A stretch of 8,340 bases of DNA from an uncultured Chitinophagaceae bacterium (GTDB taxonomy: Bacteria > Bacteroidota > Bacteroidia > Chitinophagales > Chitinophagaceae). The notes under the pieces were generated by a model. The model worked only from the letters and a program-made list of their open reading frames with translations, was not told where the DNA came from and ran no database searches. Below are positions 1 through 7,654 of this stretch, piece by piece; the first letter of the stretch is position 1, and every line of letters starts with the position of its first letter. The position numbers were made by a program, and so were the translations under genes. The DNA is taken from the NCBI GenBank assembly GCA_946885665.1, contig CAMPGT010000174.1:1-8340 (forward strand), in the 5' to 3' direction.

Positions 1-30
1 ATTGAAGGGAATGGGCAGGTGAGGTAGAAT

Positions 31-107
31 GGGCAATAGGCAATGGGCAATCGGCAATGGGCAATAGGCAATCGGCAATCGGCAATAGGCAATGGGCAAT
101 CGGCAAC
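31..107. repeat. Tandem heptanucleotide array, unit NGGCAAT, 11 copies
   Basis: Eleven head-to-tail 7-bp units of the form NGGCAAT run without any indel; the last unit ends in C instead of T. The first base varies (G, A, G, C, G, A, C, C, A, G, C) and is never T, while the other six bases are fixed. A degenerate piece (GGGCAG) lies just upstream near position 13. Short arrays of this kind are familiar in intergenic DNA of Bacteroidota. The period of 7 is not a multiple of 3, and the array lies beyond the 3' end of the transporter gene, so it is non-coding. Confidence 0.95.
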
Positions 108-108
108 G

Positions 109-132
109 CGTATCCCCGCTGGCGGGGGTGGC
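109..132. repeat. GC-rich palindromic element, copy 1
   Basis: This 24-nt segment reads CGTAT, CCCC, GCTGGC, GGGGG, TGGC. It is nearly identical to 153-177, differing only in having four C residues instead of five. The C-run and G-run are complementary and can form a short hairpin around CTGG. It starts directly after the heptamer array. It resembles a REP-like dispersed intergenic element; family membership cannot be shown from one window. Confidence 0.75.
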
Positions 133-152
133 CCGTTTAAGTGTTGCCACTT

Positions 153-204
153 CGTATCCCCCGCTGGCGGGGGTGGCGCTAAGCGCCGGGGGTGGACAAC
201 CACC
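153..204. repeat. GC-rich palindromic element, copy 2, with three consecutive hairpins
   Basis: The second copy of the CGTAT-CCCCCGC-TG-GCGGGGG-TGGC unit continues into further inverted repeats. Hairpin 1 is 158-173 (CCCCCGC with GCGGGGG). Hairpin 2 is 175-187 (GGCGC with GCGCC around TAA). Hairpin 3 is 191-204 (GGTGG with CCACC around ACAA). The element ends 11 bp from the stop of the minus-strand transporter gene, so its RNA could form the 3' end of that transcript. No U-tract follows on the minus strand, so I call it a structured repeat rather than a standard terminator. Confidence 0.75.
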
Positions 205-215
205 ATCAAAGAGTT

Positions 216-1145
216 TCAACTTTTAACCTTCTTCCCACCCATATTAATCAACAGCACACTGCCCAGAATAATCGCCAATCCAATTACCGGCACCAGCGAA
301 ATATTCTCGCCTCCCACAAAAACTCCGAGCAAAACGGCAACAACAGGATTTACGTAGGCGTAGGTACTCACCTGCGTTGCAGAACGGACCTGCAGTAACC
401 ACACATATGCGCTGAATGCAGCGATCGAGCCCATCAGCACCAGGTATATCAGCGACAACCATGCCTTTACCGGAACTGCATGCCAGTCGAATTGCCTGTA
501 CTCATCCAACAAAAATATTCCCGGCACAAACGCTAGCCCCCCGGCAAGAATCTGCCAGGTGGTGCTCACCAGCGCGTTGTTTGTTTTTATCTTATACTTT
601 ACGTACAGTGATCCGCCTGCCCACCCTATTACACCAACGCTTAATAAAGCGAGCCCAATGATTTCGGTTTTGCCGCCGAGGGGTGAAAACGAGTGCATGA
701 TCCTTTCGCCGAATAGCAAAATCACGCCAACAAAACCAAGCGCAATACCTGCGATGATCGCGGCATTACTGAAATTAGAGCTCCATTTAGGCTTGTCGAG
801 AACAACGAACCATAACGGTGAAGAGGAAACCATGATAGCAGTAACGGCGCTGGGCAGCGTCTGCTCCACCCAAATCACAATACCGTTACCGATGAACAGC
901 ATAAAAAAACCTCCCACGGCGGCGTGAGGAATAAGTTTGCTGTCAAACACCTTTTCTCCCTTCATGATGCAGTACGCCAGCATCAGCAATCCTGCAATGA
1001 TAAAACGCACGGCTCCGAGCAGAAAGGGCGGAAACCCCGAAAGCGCCTGCTGTATGAAGAAATAAGTTGATCCCCAAACAATGTACACAGTAACAAATGC
1101 GATCACCACCATCACCAATGATGCCTGCTCTTTTTTCTTTTCCAT
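216..1145 (-). CDS. EamA/DMT-superfamily transporter, inner membrane
   Basis: This 309-residue protein fits the usual length of drug/metabolite-transporter proteins with two EamA repeats. About ten hydrophobic segments can be read, roughly at residues 11-33, 40-58, 73-94, 99-117, 127-145, 162-182, 193-213, 227-250, 262-278 and 284-303. The first contains [10 protein letters not shown], close to the WG(S/T)-type start of the family, and the second repeat contains the typical [13 protein letters not shown] stretch. The C-terminus is short and basic (GGKKVKS), consistent with a cytoplasmic tail. Members export or import small metabolites such as amino acids or cofactors; the substrate cannot be deduced. 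The start is the ATG at 1145, followed by MEKKKEQ and then the first helix. It lies 96 nt downstream of the preceding minus-strand gene, so co-transcription is possible but not required. Confidence 0.92.
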   Translation of the reverse strand: MEKKKEQASLVMVVIAFVTVYIVWGSTYFFIQQALSGFPPFLLGAVRFIIAGLLMLAYCIMKGEKVFDSKLIPHAAVGGFFMLFIGNGIVIWVEQTLPSAVTAIMVSSSPLWFVVLDKPKWSSNFSNAAIIAGIALGFVGVILLFGERIMHSFSPLGGKTEIIGLALLSVGVIGWAGGSLYVKYKIKTNNALVSTTWQILAGGLAFVPGIFLLDEYRQFDWHAVPVKAWLSLIYLVLMGSIAAFSAYVWLLQVRSATQVSTYAYVNPVVAVLLGVFVGGENISLVPVIGLAIILGSVLLINMGGKKVKS

Positions 1146-1241
1146 ACAATCAATTAATGCGCAAACCGCCCGGTTATTTACAGGTGATTTGTGCCGAATG
1201 TCCAGCTTAAAATAATTTTGGCAAGCATGTCAACCGCTCAA

Positions 1242-1832
1242 CTATTTTTTCTGCGGCGGGTTGATCATGATGTGGGCACCGTGGGTGCCGGGGTGCATGA
1301 TCCAGGGCATGCCGGGCGCGGCAGGTTTTTCGGCAAGGCCGGTGCTCGCCGCAGTGGCGTAGGGAATGTAGATCACATAGCGCAGGTAACCGTTCTTTAC
1401 CTCTCCGGTCCCGGCATTGTAATCGCCGGCTTTTGCGGAAAACACATATAGTGTTGCCGGTTGCCTGGGCATGACGAGTTCACCGGATTTTGCTTCTTTC
1501 TCGCGAATGGCGAACACCTGTTCGTTAGTTCTCCCCATCTCGCGCAGGTCGCGGCCGCGTTGCATGAACGGATGAAGGTCGCGGTGATAACACGCAACGG
1601 AGAAACCCTCCTTTTTGGGATCGTCGGCCACGCAGTACATTTCGTTTGTTCCCTGCCGTAATATCACCAACTCGCCCTCGGCATTATATCCATACACCGT
1701 GGCGCTGTCGCGCTTTTCCTGCGGCGCTGCAAGTAATGCGGTTTTCACCTGTATAGCTGCAGAAGGTACCGATGCCTGTCCACAAACCTGTAAAGCGGAA
1801 ATAATGAGTAATGGTAAAAGAAGGTGTCGCAT
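1242..1832 (-). CDS. Conserved secreted protein of unknown function
   Basis: I chose the ATG at 1832 because it places a clear Sec signal peptide (MRHLLLPLLIISALQVCGQ) at the N-terminus of a 196-residue protein. An in-frame ATG at 1913 adds 27 residues that would bury the signal inside the protein, so I reject it. The mature part has a predicted-soluble look with the stretches VYGYNAEGELVILRQGTN (47-64), two cysteines (C67, C81), YVIYIPYATA (152-161), and a C-terminal block PWIMHPGTHGAHIMINPP (176-193) with three histidines. From memory, this pattern of a polar start, RxGTN, IPYAT-like and PGTxGAHIM-like blocks occurs in uncharacterised exported proteins of several phyla; I cannot name a domain with certainty. 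The cysteine at position 17 gives a poor lipobox (LQVC), so periplasmic export is likelier than lipidation. No enzymatic function is assigned. Confidence 0.8.
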   Translation of the reverse strand: MRHLLLPLLIISALQVCGQASVPSAAIQVKTALLAAPQEKRDSATVYGYNAEGELVILRQGTNEMYCVADDPKKEGFSVACYHRDLHPFMQRGRDLREMGRTNEQVFAIREKEAKSGELVMPRQPATLYVFSAKAGDYNAGTGEVKNGYLRYVIYIPYATAASTGLAEKPAAPGMPWIMHPGTHGAHIMINPPQKK

Positions 1833-1955
1833 GTCCCCGGATTTGAAATTATCAATGTGCAACGTTACGAAGAGTCTGTTAAACAATATTAAAATAAGGC
1901 GGTGCAGTGACAACTCTTTAAAAAACGGGTTAAATTCAGTGCTGAACCTTTCCTT
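1833..1955. promoter_or_regulatory. Divergent intergenic region (two start sides)
   Basis: These 123 bp lie between two divergently transcribed genes, so both promoters are expected here. The sequence is AT-rich in the middle (around 1879-1897 and 1918-1936). I see no perfect Bacteroidota -7 element (TAnnTTTG). The nearest match on the minus strand is TAACGTTG at 1860-1867 with TTG at 1884-1886, but the 16-nt spacing is short. Neither start has a Shine-Dalgarno sequence, which is normal for the phylum. The region is called from gene arrangement, not from a recognised motif. Confidence 0.45.
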
Positions 1956-4706
1956 ATGCCAAAATATTTACTGCTTATTATCAGCCTTATGCTGCTGCAG
2001 TATGCACACGCACAGCAAACAACTCTCTCCGGAAAGGTCATCGATACAAGCGAAAACAGGGCCCTTGGCAACGCGGTGGTCAGCCTCATCGATCCCGGCG
2101 ACTCCATCTTGCTGAAATTTACACGAACAAAGGCCGACGGCAGTTTTTCCGTTGGTCCGCTGCCCGCAAAGAAATTCATTCTGCTCATCACCTTTCCCGA
2201 CTATGCCGACTATGTAGATATGATCAGTGATTCGGCAAAGGCAAAACTCGAGTTGGGAACCATTCCGCTCACCAAGGCCAGCGAACTGCTGGAAGCCGTG
2301 ATCGTACGGCAACACGTGGCGGCCATACGCGTGAAGGGCGATACGATGGAATACCGGGCCGACAGCTTCGCAGTTTCGCAGGGCTCGACAGTTGATGAAC
2401 TTCTAAAAAAACTACCCGGCATACAGGTTGACAGGAATGGACAGATTACCGCCCAGGGACAAAAAGTAAATAAGGTACTGGTGGATGGTGAAGAATTTTT
2501 CAGCGATGATCCTGCCGTGGTCATCAAGAACCTGCAGGCGGAAGCGGTAGACAAAGTGCAGGTGTTCGATAAGAAAAGCGAACAGGCGGAGTTTACCGGC
2601 ATTGACGACGGCGAGCGATCGAAAACAATTAACCTTACACTTAAGGCCAACAAGAAAAAAGGCTATTACTTTAAAGGCAACCTCGTGGGTGGAACCGATG
2701 AAAGATTTGACGATAATGTCATGTTCAATTCATTCAAAGGTTCGCAAAAAATTGCGGCGTACGGAATTATGTCGAATACCGGTCGCGCCGGCCTCGACTG
2801 GCAGGAAAACGACAGGTTTGGCGGAGGCAATGATGTAGAGTACGACGAGGAAAACGGTTTTTTCATTGGCAGGCGCGATGATGAGTTTGACGAAATCATC
2901 TACAACAACGACGGGCTGCCGAAAGCCTGGGCCGCGGGACTTCATTTCTCGAACAAGTGGAACGGCGACAACAAAAAATTCAACGGCAATTACCGCTTCC
3001 TGAAGAAGAATATGGAAGCCGAAAGCAGTACGCTGAGCCAGTACATCCTGCCCGATACGCAATACTTCAACAACCAATCCAAACAATCCTTCAGCTCCAC
3101 GAGGGGGCACCAGGTAAAAGGCGTTTACGAATTCAAATTCGATTCCTCTTCAACCGTAAAATTGAGAGTGAGCGGCAGCACGGTAAAAACCGATATGGCG
3201 TCGCGGTTGCGCAGCTCGGCGCTGAATGCGGATAGCATGGCTGTCAACGAAAATGAACGGGTGCTCGCCAACTCGGTAAGCAAAGATAATTTCAGGGCCA
3301 ATGTGCTGTGGCGCAAAAAATTTAAAAAGACCGGAAGAACACTTTCGTTGAGTATCGACCAGGCAGCAGAACAAGGCAGCCTCGATGGCTTGCTGCAGTC
3401 GAACACGGATTATTATAACGGGCTGGGATCGATATATAAGCAGGAAAATGTTGACCAGCAAAAGGAAAATACGCAGGCCAATTCCTCACTCCAATCAAAT
3501 ATCACTTATACAGAACCGCTATCGAAAACGATTTTTCTTTCTGTGAATTATGGCTACAATTTTGCGCGGTCTCAGTCGGAACGGAACAGCTTTAACAAAG
3601 GCGACGCAGGATATGATGAACTTGACAGTCTGTTCAGCAATGACTTTCGGTTCAGATACAACGTGCATAGCGGCGGTTTGAATTTCAAGTACAACAAAAA
3701 GAAGGTGATTGTAAACGTGGGATCGGGGGTGAGTAACGCGAAATACCGGCAAACCGACCTGTTGAAAGACACGGCGATTAATTATTCCTTCTTCAACCTG
3801 TTCCCGAAGATCTAATTTCGTTTCTATCCCAGCAAATACCGGGGGTTTCTTATTGATTACAACGGAAGAACGCGCGCACCGGAACTCGACCAGTTGCAGC
3901 CGGTTCGCGAAAACACCGACCCGCTCAATATACAGCTCGGCAACCCTAATTTGCGGCAGGAGTTCATTCATGCCGTCTCATTAGGCGCCAACGATTACAA
4001 AGTGATCAGCGAAAGATATATGTACCTGTTCACCGATCTCAACTTTATCGACAATGCCATCAGCACCTCTACGGTAGTGGACGAAGGCGGCAAAACAACC
4101 TACCAGGCGATAAACGTAGACGGCAATTACAATATAATGATGTATGGCGGCTTCGGATGGAAGATCAAAAAGCCGGGCATTTATGTGAACCTGAGTGGCA
4201 GCGGAAACATCAGTCATTTGAAGAACAAGGTGAACAACCAGGACAATGTAAACGACAACCTGAATTACAATATTCGCCTGCGTTTGGGAAAGAATAAAAA
4301 TGAGAAATATTCATTTTCGATCTCGGGAAGCATAGGAAACACTGTGAGCAAGTCGACGCTAAGGCCCGATGTAAAGACGAAGTTTCTCTCGGGCGAAACC
4401 GGTTTCGACGCATGGATCAAACTTCCTTATAAATTTGAATTTTACACCGAGGGACGCATTTATGTGCAGGGCAAGACCGACGTATTCAGCGGGAACAATA
4501 ATTACACCAAGTGGGACGCCAATATTTCGAGGAAGTTCCTGAAGAAAAATAATCTCGAAATAAAGTTCTCGGTAAACGATATTCTCGACCAGAACATTGG
4601 TTTCAGGAGAACGGCCACGAGCAACATTATCACCGAGAACCGTTATCTCACTTTGCGCCGGTATTATACGTTAGGCGTTCATTACAATATTTCAAAAACA
4701 CCTTAG
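1956..4706 (+). pseudogene. TonB-linked outer-membrane beta-barrel protein, interrupted by an in-frame stop
   Basis: The reading frame is 917 codons including one internal TAA at 3813-3815 and the final TAG. Domains in order: signal peptide (residues 1-19, ending AHA before QQ), carboxypeptidase-regulatory-like beta-sandwich (about 22-105, with SGKVID and DGSF), TonB plug-like domain (about 112-230, with VDELLKKLPGIQVD and KVLVDGEEFF), then the barrel, rich in alternating polar/aromatic strands. The plug and barrel resemble the Bacteroidota outer-membrane beta-barrel family rather than classical SusC. Residue 619 is followed by TAA, and the same frame continues with YNGRTRAPELDQLQPVREN and LGNPNLR, which are typical barrel motifs of this family, to a C-terminal RYYTLGVHYNISKTP strand. 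The complete protein (about 915 residues) has the normal family length. As written, the product lacks its last 296 residues, including the C-terminal strand that outer-membrane assembly usually needs. The GLPGLI gene starts 3 nt after the final stop. Substrate is unknown. Confidence 0.85.
3813..3815 (+). other. Premature TAA codon within the barrel gene
   Basis: The frame reads ...F-N-L-F-P-K-I, then TAA, then F-R-F-Y-P-S-K-Y. Both sides are in the same frame, and no base needs to be inserted or removed. A single substitution (for example CAA, AAA or GAA changed to TAA) explains it. In relatives, as I remember them, this spot reads like NLFP-x-x-x-FRYxFSK, so exactly one residue is replaced by the stop. 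No in-frame ATG lies close after it, so restart of translation is not evident. Confidence 0.9.
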
Positions 4707-4709
4707 ATC

Positions 4710-5447
4710 ATGAAGCGCATCCGGATGATACTATTGGTTATCCTGCCCGCACAACTGCTGGCGCAGGAGCAATTTATTTTTGAAGGAAGAATAGAATATG
4801 AAAGGCGGATCAACCTCCACAGGCAGATCGATCCCAGCGAAGATGAATCGTGGCTGAAAGCGGTGCTGCCAACAGTGCCCAATTTTCATACGAGCAACTT
4901 CACGTTGCTTTTCAACAAAGATGAAGCAATCTACAAACCCCAAGGAGAAATTGCTCCCGTTACGGCGGCGTTTTTATTCGGACCCGCAAAAGAAAATATT
5001 GTTTTAACGGAATTCAATAAAGCAACCAAAACCAGCTACAAATCGGTATTTGAAAAAAGGTACCGGATTGAGGACTCCATAAAAGCCATGAAATGGCGCG
5101 TCACCAATGAAAAGAGAACCATCGCGGGATTGGAGTGCCGCAAGGCGGTGACCATCATTTGCGATTCGGTTTACGTCGTGGCCTTTTATGCGGAGGAAAT
5201 ACCCGTGAGCGGCGGCCCGGAATCATTCGCCGGTTTGCCGGGAATGATTTTGGGCGTTGCGATACCGCGTCTACACACCACCTGGTTTGCCACGAAAGTT
5301 GTGTTGTCGCCACCTGCCGTAAACGAATTTGCCACAAAAAACAGGGGCGAAAAAATCAACGATGCCGGGCTGGAGAACACGCTTAAATCATCATTGGGCG
5401 ACTGGGGAAAGTACGGCGAACGAAACATCTGGTGGATTTTGCTTTAA
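4710..5447 (+). CDS. GLPGLI family protein, exported
   Basis: The 245-residue product begins with a Sec signal peptide (MKRIRMILLVILPAQLLAQ). The body follows the GLPGLI family plan: an early FEGRIEYERR strand, a W-x-V...E-x-R-T-I-A-G-L-E-C-R-K-A segment (129-146), then VVAFYAEEIPVSGGP (156-170) and the family signature as GLPGMI at 175-180, followed by LGV. The usual length is 220-290 residues, so it appears complete. GLPGLI proteins are Bacteroidota-specific, located in the envelope and of unproven function; they are very often encoded right after a carboxypeptidase-like/outer-membrane-barrel gene, as here with a 3-nt gap, which suggests they serve the same assembly. If the upstream nonsense codon is real, translation of this gene could no longer be coupled to its neighbour. 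Confidence 0.93.
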   Translation: MKRIRMILLVILPAQLLAQEQFIFEGRIEYERRINLHRQIDPSEDESWLKAVLPTVPNFHTSNFTLLFNKDEAIYKPQGEIAPVTAAFLFGPAKENIVLTEFNKATKTSYKSVFEKRYRIEDSIKAMKWRVTNEKRTIAGLECRKAVTIICDSVYVVAFYAEEIPVSGGPESFAGLPGMILGVAIPRLHTTWFATKVVLSPPAVNEFATKNRGEKINDAGLENTLKSSLGDWGKYGERNIWWILL

Positions 5448-5457
5448 TTTGCCATCG

Positions 5458-6468
5458 ATGAAGAAAGTTTTATGCTTCGGAGAGATCCTTCTCCGGCTAT
5501 CTCCCGACACTGCAGGCAACTGGTTGAAAGCACAGCAAATGCCCGCCTTCCTTGGCGGTGCGGAATTAAATGTGGCCCACGCGCTGGCCCGGTGGGACAT
5601 AGACGTGGCTTACAGTTCGGCACTGCCCGACAATTACATGTCGAAATCCATTATCAGCGAATTGAAGGCGAAGGGGATTGATATGAGCAGGATGCAGCAG
5701 TGCGGAAAAAGGATAGGCATCTATTACCTGGCCCAGGGCACCGATCTCAAAAATGCGGAAGTCATTTACGACAGGGCGCACTCTTCTACCGCCGATCTGC
5801 AACCGGGACAAATTAACTGGAACGAAGTACTGAAAGATGTATCGTGGCTCCATTTTACGGCTATCACTCCCGCCATCGACAAAAACCTTGTAGCGGTGTG
5901 CAGGGAAGCACTGGAAACCGCCAGCAAAAAAAATATTACCATCTCCGTTGATCTGAATTATCGTTCGAAGCTCTGGCAATGGGGCAGGCAGCCTCACGAA
6001 GTGATGCCCGAATTGGCGCAGTTTTGCGACGTAGTCATGGGAAATATCTGGGCGGCGGAGAAGATGCTGGGGATTAAGATTGCGGAAGGATTTACCACGG
6101 AGAAAAATGAGTGTATTGAGCAGGCAGCAAGAACTTCGCAGGAAATCATCAAGCGGTTTCCCAAATGCAAACAGGTGGCCAATACGTTCCGGTTCGACCG
6201 CGAAAAAAGCCTGGATTACTATGCAACATTATACACCGGCGGCAAATTGTATGTTTCAGGTATGCACAACGCCCACTCCATTATCGACAAGGTGGGCAGT
6301 GGTGATTGCTTCATGGCAGCGTTGATCTATGGAAATATTCATGCACTGCCTGAGCAGGGTCTTATCGATTTCGCTGCCGCCGCCGCAGTGGACAAGATGT
6401 TTGTTGAAGGCGACGCCACCACATCGGGCGTGGAAAAAATTATGGACCGTGTGGTAACGCCACACTAA
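5458..6468 (+). CDS. kdgK: 2-keto-3-deoxygluconate kinase, PfkB family
   Basis: The 336-residue cytoplasmic enzyme belongs to the ribokinase/PfkB family. The N-terminus has MKKVLCFGEILLRLSP and the substrate-binding GGAELNVAHALARW (33-46). The KDG-kinase-like segments VIYDRAHSS (102-110) and DLNYRSKLW (165-173) follow. The C-terminal PfkB signature is DKVGSGDCFMAALIYG (277-292), in which GSGD forms the anion hole and D283 is the expected catalytic base. Predicted reaction: ATP plus 2-keto-3-deoxy-D-gluconate gives KDPG and ADP. Specificity is inferred mainly from the KDPG aldolase gene 12 nt downstream. The ATG at 5458 is chosen because it starts the first beta strand of the family; an upstream in-frame ATG would overlap the GLPGLI gene and add 43 unrelated residues. 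The gap to the GLPGLI gene is 10 nt. Confidence 0.88.
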   Translation: MKKVLCFGEILLRLSPDTAGNWLKAQQMPAFLGGAELNVAHALARWDIDVAYSSALPDNYMSKSIISELKAKGIDMSRMQQCGKRIGIYYLAQGTDLKNAEVIYDRAHSSTADLQPGQINWNEVLKDVSWLHFTAITPAIDKNLVAVCREALETASKKNITISVDLNYRSKLWQWGRQPHEVMPELAQFCDVVMGNIWAAEKMLGIKIAEGFTTEKNECIEQAARTSQEIIKRFPKCKQVANTFRFDREKSLDYYATLYTGGKLYVSGMHNAHSIIDKVGSGDCFMAALIYGNIHALPEQGLIDFAAAAAVDKMFVEGDATTSGVEKIMDRVVTPH

Positions 6469-6480
6469 AAAATAACCAGC

Positions 6481-7143
6481 ATGGCACACAGCAAAGAGAT
6501 CATGAAGAATTTGACAGAGAAAGGATTATTACCACTGTATTTTCATCGTGACAAAGACATTGCAACAGAGATTTTAAGAGCCTTATACAGAGCAGGCGTA
6601 AGAGTGGTGGAGTTTACGAACCGCGGCGAAGAGGCGCTGGGCAATTTCAGCCACCTCCGCAAAATAAGGGACAAAGAAATGCCCGATTTATTTCTGGCCG
6701 CAGGCACCGTAAAAACCAGGCAGCACGCGCTGGCATTCATTGTGGAGGGCGCTGACTTTATTATATCCCCGGGGTTCAACGAGGAAGTCGGCAAAACCGC
6801 GGATGACAAAAATACATTGTGGATCCCAGGCTGCATGACGCCCAGCGAAATCATGAAAGCAGAGGAACTTGGCGCAAGTGTGATCAAATTATTTCCGGGC
6901 AATTTACTTGGACCCGGATTCCTTAATTCCATAAAAGAGCTGTTTCCCGCTCTCTCTTTTATTCCTACCGGGGGCGTGAAAATAGAAGAGGAAAACCTGG
7001 ACGCATGGTTCAGGAGCGGAGTGGTGGCAGTTGGAGCAGGCAGTACCTTGATCAATAAGAATGATGTGGCAAATGGAAACTATGCGGCCATCGAAAATGC
7101 TGCAAGATCCGCGTTTGAGCTTATTGCAAAAGTAAAACGCTAA
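6481..7143 (+). CDS. eda: KDPG aldolase (2-keto-3-deoxy-6-phosphogluconate / 4-hydroxy-2-oxoglutarate aldolase)
   Basis: This 220-residue class I aldolase has the normal length of the Eda family. Catalytic positions are visible: E44 and R48 in RVVEFTNRG (matching E45 and R49 of E. coli Eda), and the Schiff-base lysine K136 in VIKLFPG. Other family blocks are AAGTVKT (73-79), GADFIISPGFN (90-100), IPGCMTPSEIM (115-125) and the phosphate-binding FIPTGGV (160-166) and GAGSTLI (185-191). It cleaves KDPG into pyruvate and glyceraldehyde 3-phosphate, directly using the product of the upstream kinase. With no 6-phosphogluconate dehydratase (edd) nearby, a role in degrading uronate-derived KDG is likelier than the classical Entner-Doudoroff route, but this is inference. 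The gap to kdgK is 12 nt (AT-rich, no Shine-Dalgarno), so co-transcription is likely. Confidence 0.93.
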   Translation: MAHSKEIMKNLTEKGLLPLYFHRDKDIATEILRALYRAGVRVVEFTNRGEEALGNFSHLRKIRDKEMPDLFLAAGTVKTRQHALAFIVEGADFIISPGFNEEVGKTADDKNTLWIPGCMTPSEIMKAEELGASVIKLFPGNLLGPGFLNSIKELFPALSFIPTGGVKIEEENLDAWFRSGVVAVGAGSTLINKNDVANGNYAAIENAARSAFELIAKVKR

Positions 7144-7177
7144 GTATCCGCTTTCTTACATTATCATTAACAAATAC

Positions 7178-7195
7178 CCGGTAAACCTTTACTGG
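7178..7195 (+). other. Small imperfect hairpin after eda
   Basis: CCGGTAAA pairs with TTTACTGG through eight pairs including one G-T, with a very tight loop (CC). It lies 35 nt after the eda stop. No T-run follows, so it is at best a weak or factor-dependent end, or an RNA-stabilising stem. It may be chance. Confidence 0.3.
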
Positions 7196-7236
7196 CGGAA
7201 GAGCTCTAATTTTCATAACCATTTAAACAATCAGTT

Positions 7237-7587
7237 ATGAAACAGCTACTCCTGATGTTAATCATCGCGGGCTCGGCACTCACCGTTTCGGCACAGCGAA
7301 ATTCCGACTATCGCCACAATGACCGTTATCATTATAAAGACAACAGGCACGACCGTCGCGACATAAGGCACAAGCCCATAAAAAAGCGCGAAATGGAAAG
7401 GCAGATGGCCGTCATCAACAGGGACTACAATGCACGCATCAACTACATCAAGGGACATCCCGCGATGAAAAGAAGAGAAAAGTCGAGAGAGATCAAAAAA
7501 CTTGAAAAACAGCGCCACATCGCATTGGATCAGTGCCGGGAACGCTTCATGACCAGGACGCACAGAACTTATGTAATTGTGAAATAG
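7237..7587 (+). CDS. Small, very basic exported protein of unknown function
   Basis: The 116-residue product starts with a Sec signal peptide (MKQLLLMLIIAGSALTVSA, cleavage before QR). The mature part is extremely basic and polar: a first section (20-47) rich in H, R, D, Y and N, then a charged predicted-helical section (about 48-105, MERQMAVINRDYNARINYIKG and REKSREIKKLEKQR) with a heptad-like spread of I, M, L and A, and a short C-terminal TYVIVK strand. There is one cysteine (C100). I do not recognise a named domain; small exported basic proteins of this layout are frequent in Chitinophagaceae. It stands 93 nt after eda and is followed by its own terminator, so it is probably a separate transcription unit. 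TAATTTTC at 7207-7214 is a near match to the Bacteroidota -7 element but lacks a clear -33 partner. Confidence 0.75.
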   Translation: MKQLLLMLIIAGSALTVSAQRNSDYRHNDRYHYKDNRHDRRDIRHKPIKKREMERQMAVINRDYNARINYIKGHPAMKRREKSREIKKLEKQRHIALDQCRERFMTRTHRTYVIVK

Positions 7588-7607
7588 ATCCGCCCAGGCA
7601 ACATGAG

Positions 7608-7640
7608 AGAAACCCTTCCGGCTGGAAGGGTTTCTTTATT
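7608..7640 (+). terminator. Strong intrinsic terminator
   Basis: AGAAACCCTTCC (7608-7619) pairs perfectly with GGAAGGGTTTCT (7624-7635) around the 4-nt loop GGCT, and T residues continue after the stem (TTTCTTTATT). It begins 20 nt after the stop of the small basic exported protein, whose transcript it should end. On the opposite strand the stem is not followed by a comparable T-run, so it is only a weak candidate for the convergent minus-strand gene that ends at 7655. Confidence 0.9.
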
Positions 7641-7654
7641 TGGAAGGCTGTTTG

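Noticed and set aside
31..204. CRISPR array
   Set aside because: The repeats are 7 bp without spacers, and the two 24/25-nt copies alone are too few; no cas gene is present.
43..357. Open frame across the heptamer array starting [12 protein letters not shown]
   Set aside because: The repetitive protein is a by-product of the 7-bp array; the frame then runs through the hairpin element and antisense to the transporter gene.
1860..1886. Minus-strand promoter TTG / TAACGTTG for the secreted protein
   Set aside because: One mismatch to TAnnTTTG and a 16-nt spacer make it too weak to list as a promoter on its own.
1833..1913. 27-residue N-terminal extension of the secreted protein from an ATG at 1913
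   Set aside because: It would place the signal peptide internally and overlap the divergent promoter region.
3813..3830. Programmed readthrough or stop reassignment at the internal TAA
   Set aside because: The following bases (TTTCG) are not a known readthrough context, and TAA ends at least three other genes here normally.
3894..4706. A separate 270-residue gene with a TTG start
   Set aside because: It is in the same frame as the upstream barrel gene, and its barrel motifs continue directly from it; it is the downstream part of the interrupted gene.
5329..5457. Longer form of the kinase starting at an ATG at 5329
   Set aside because: The 43 extra residues overlap the GLPGLI gene in another frame and do not resemble a PfkB N-terminus; MKKVLCFGEI at 5458 does.
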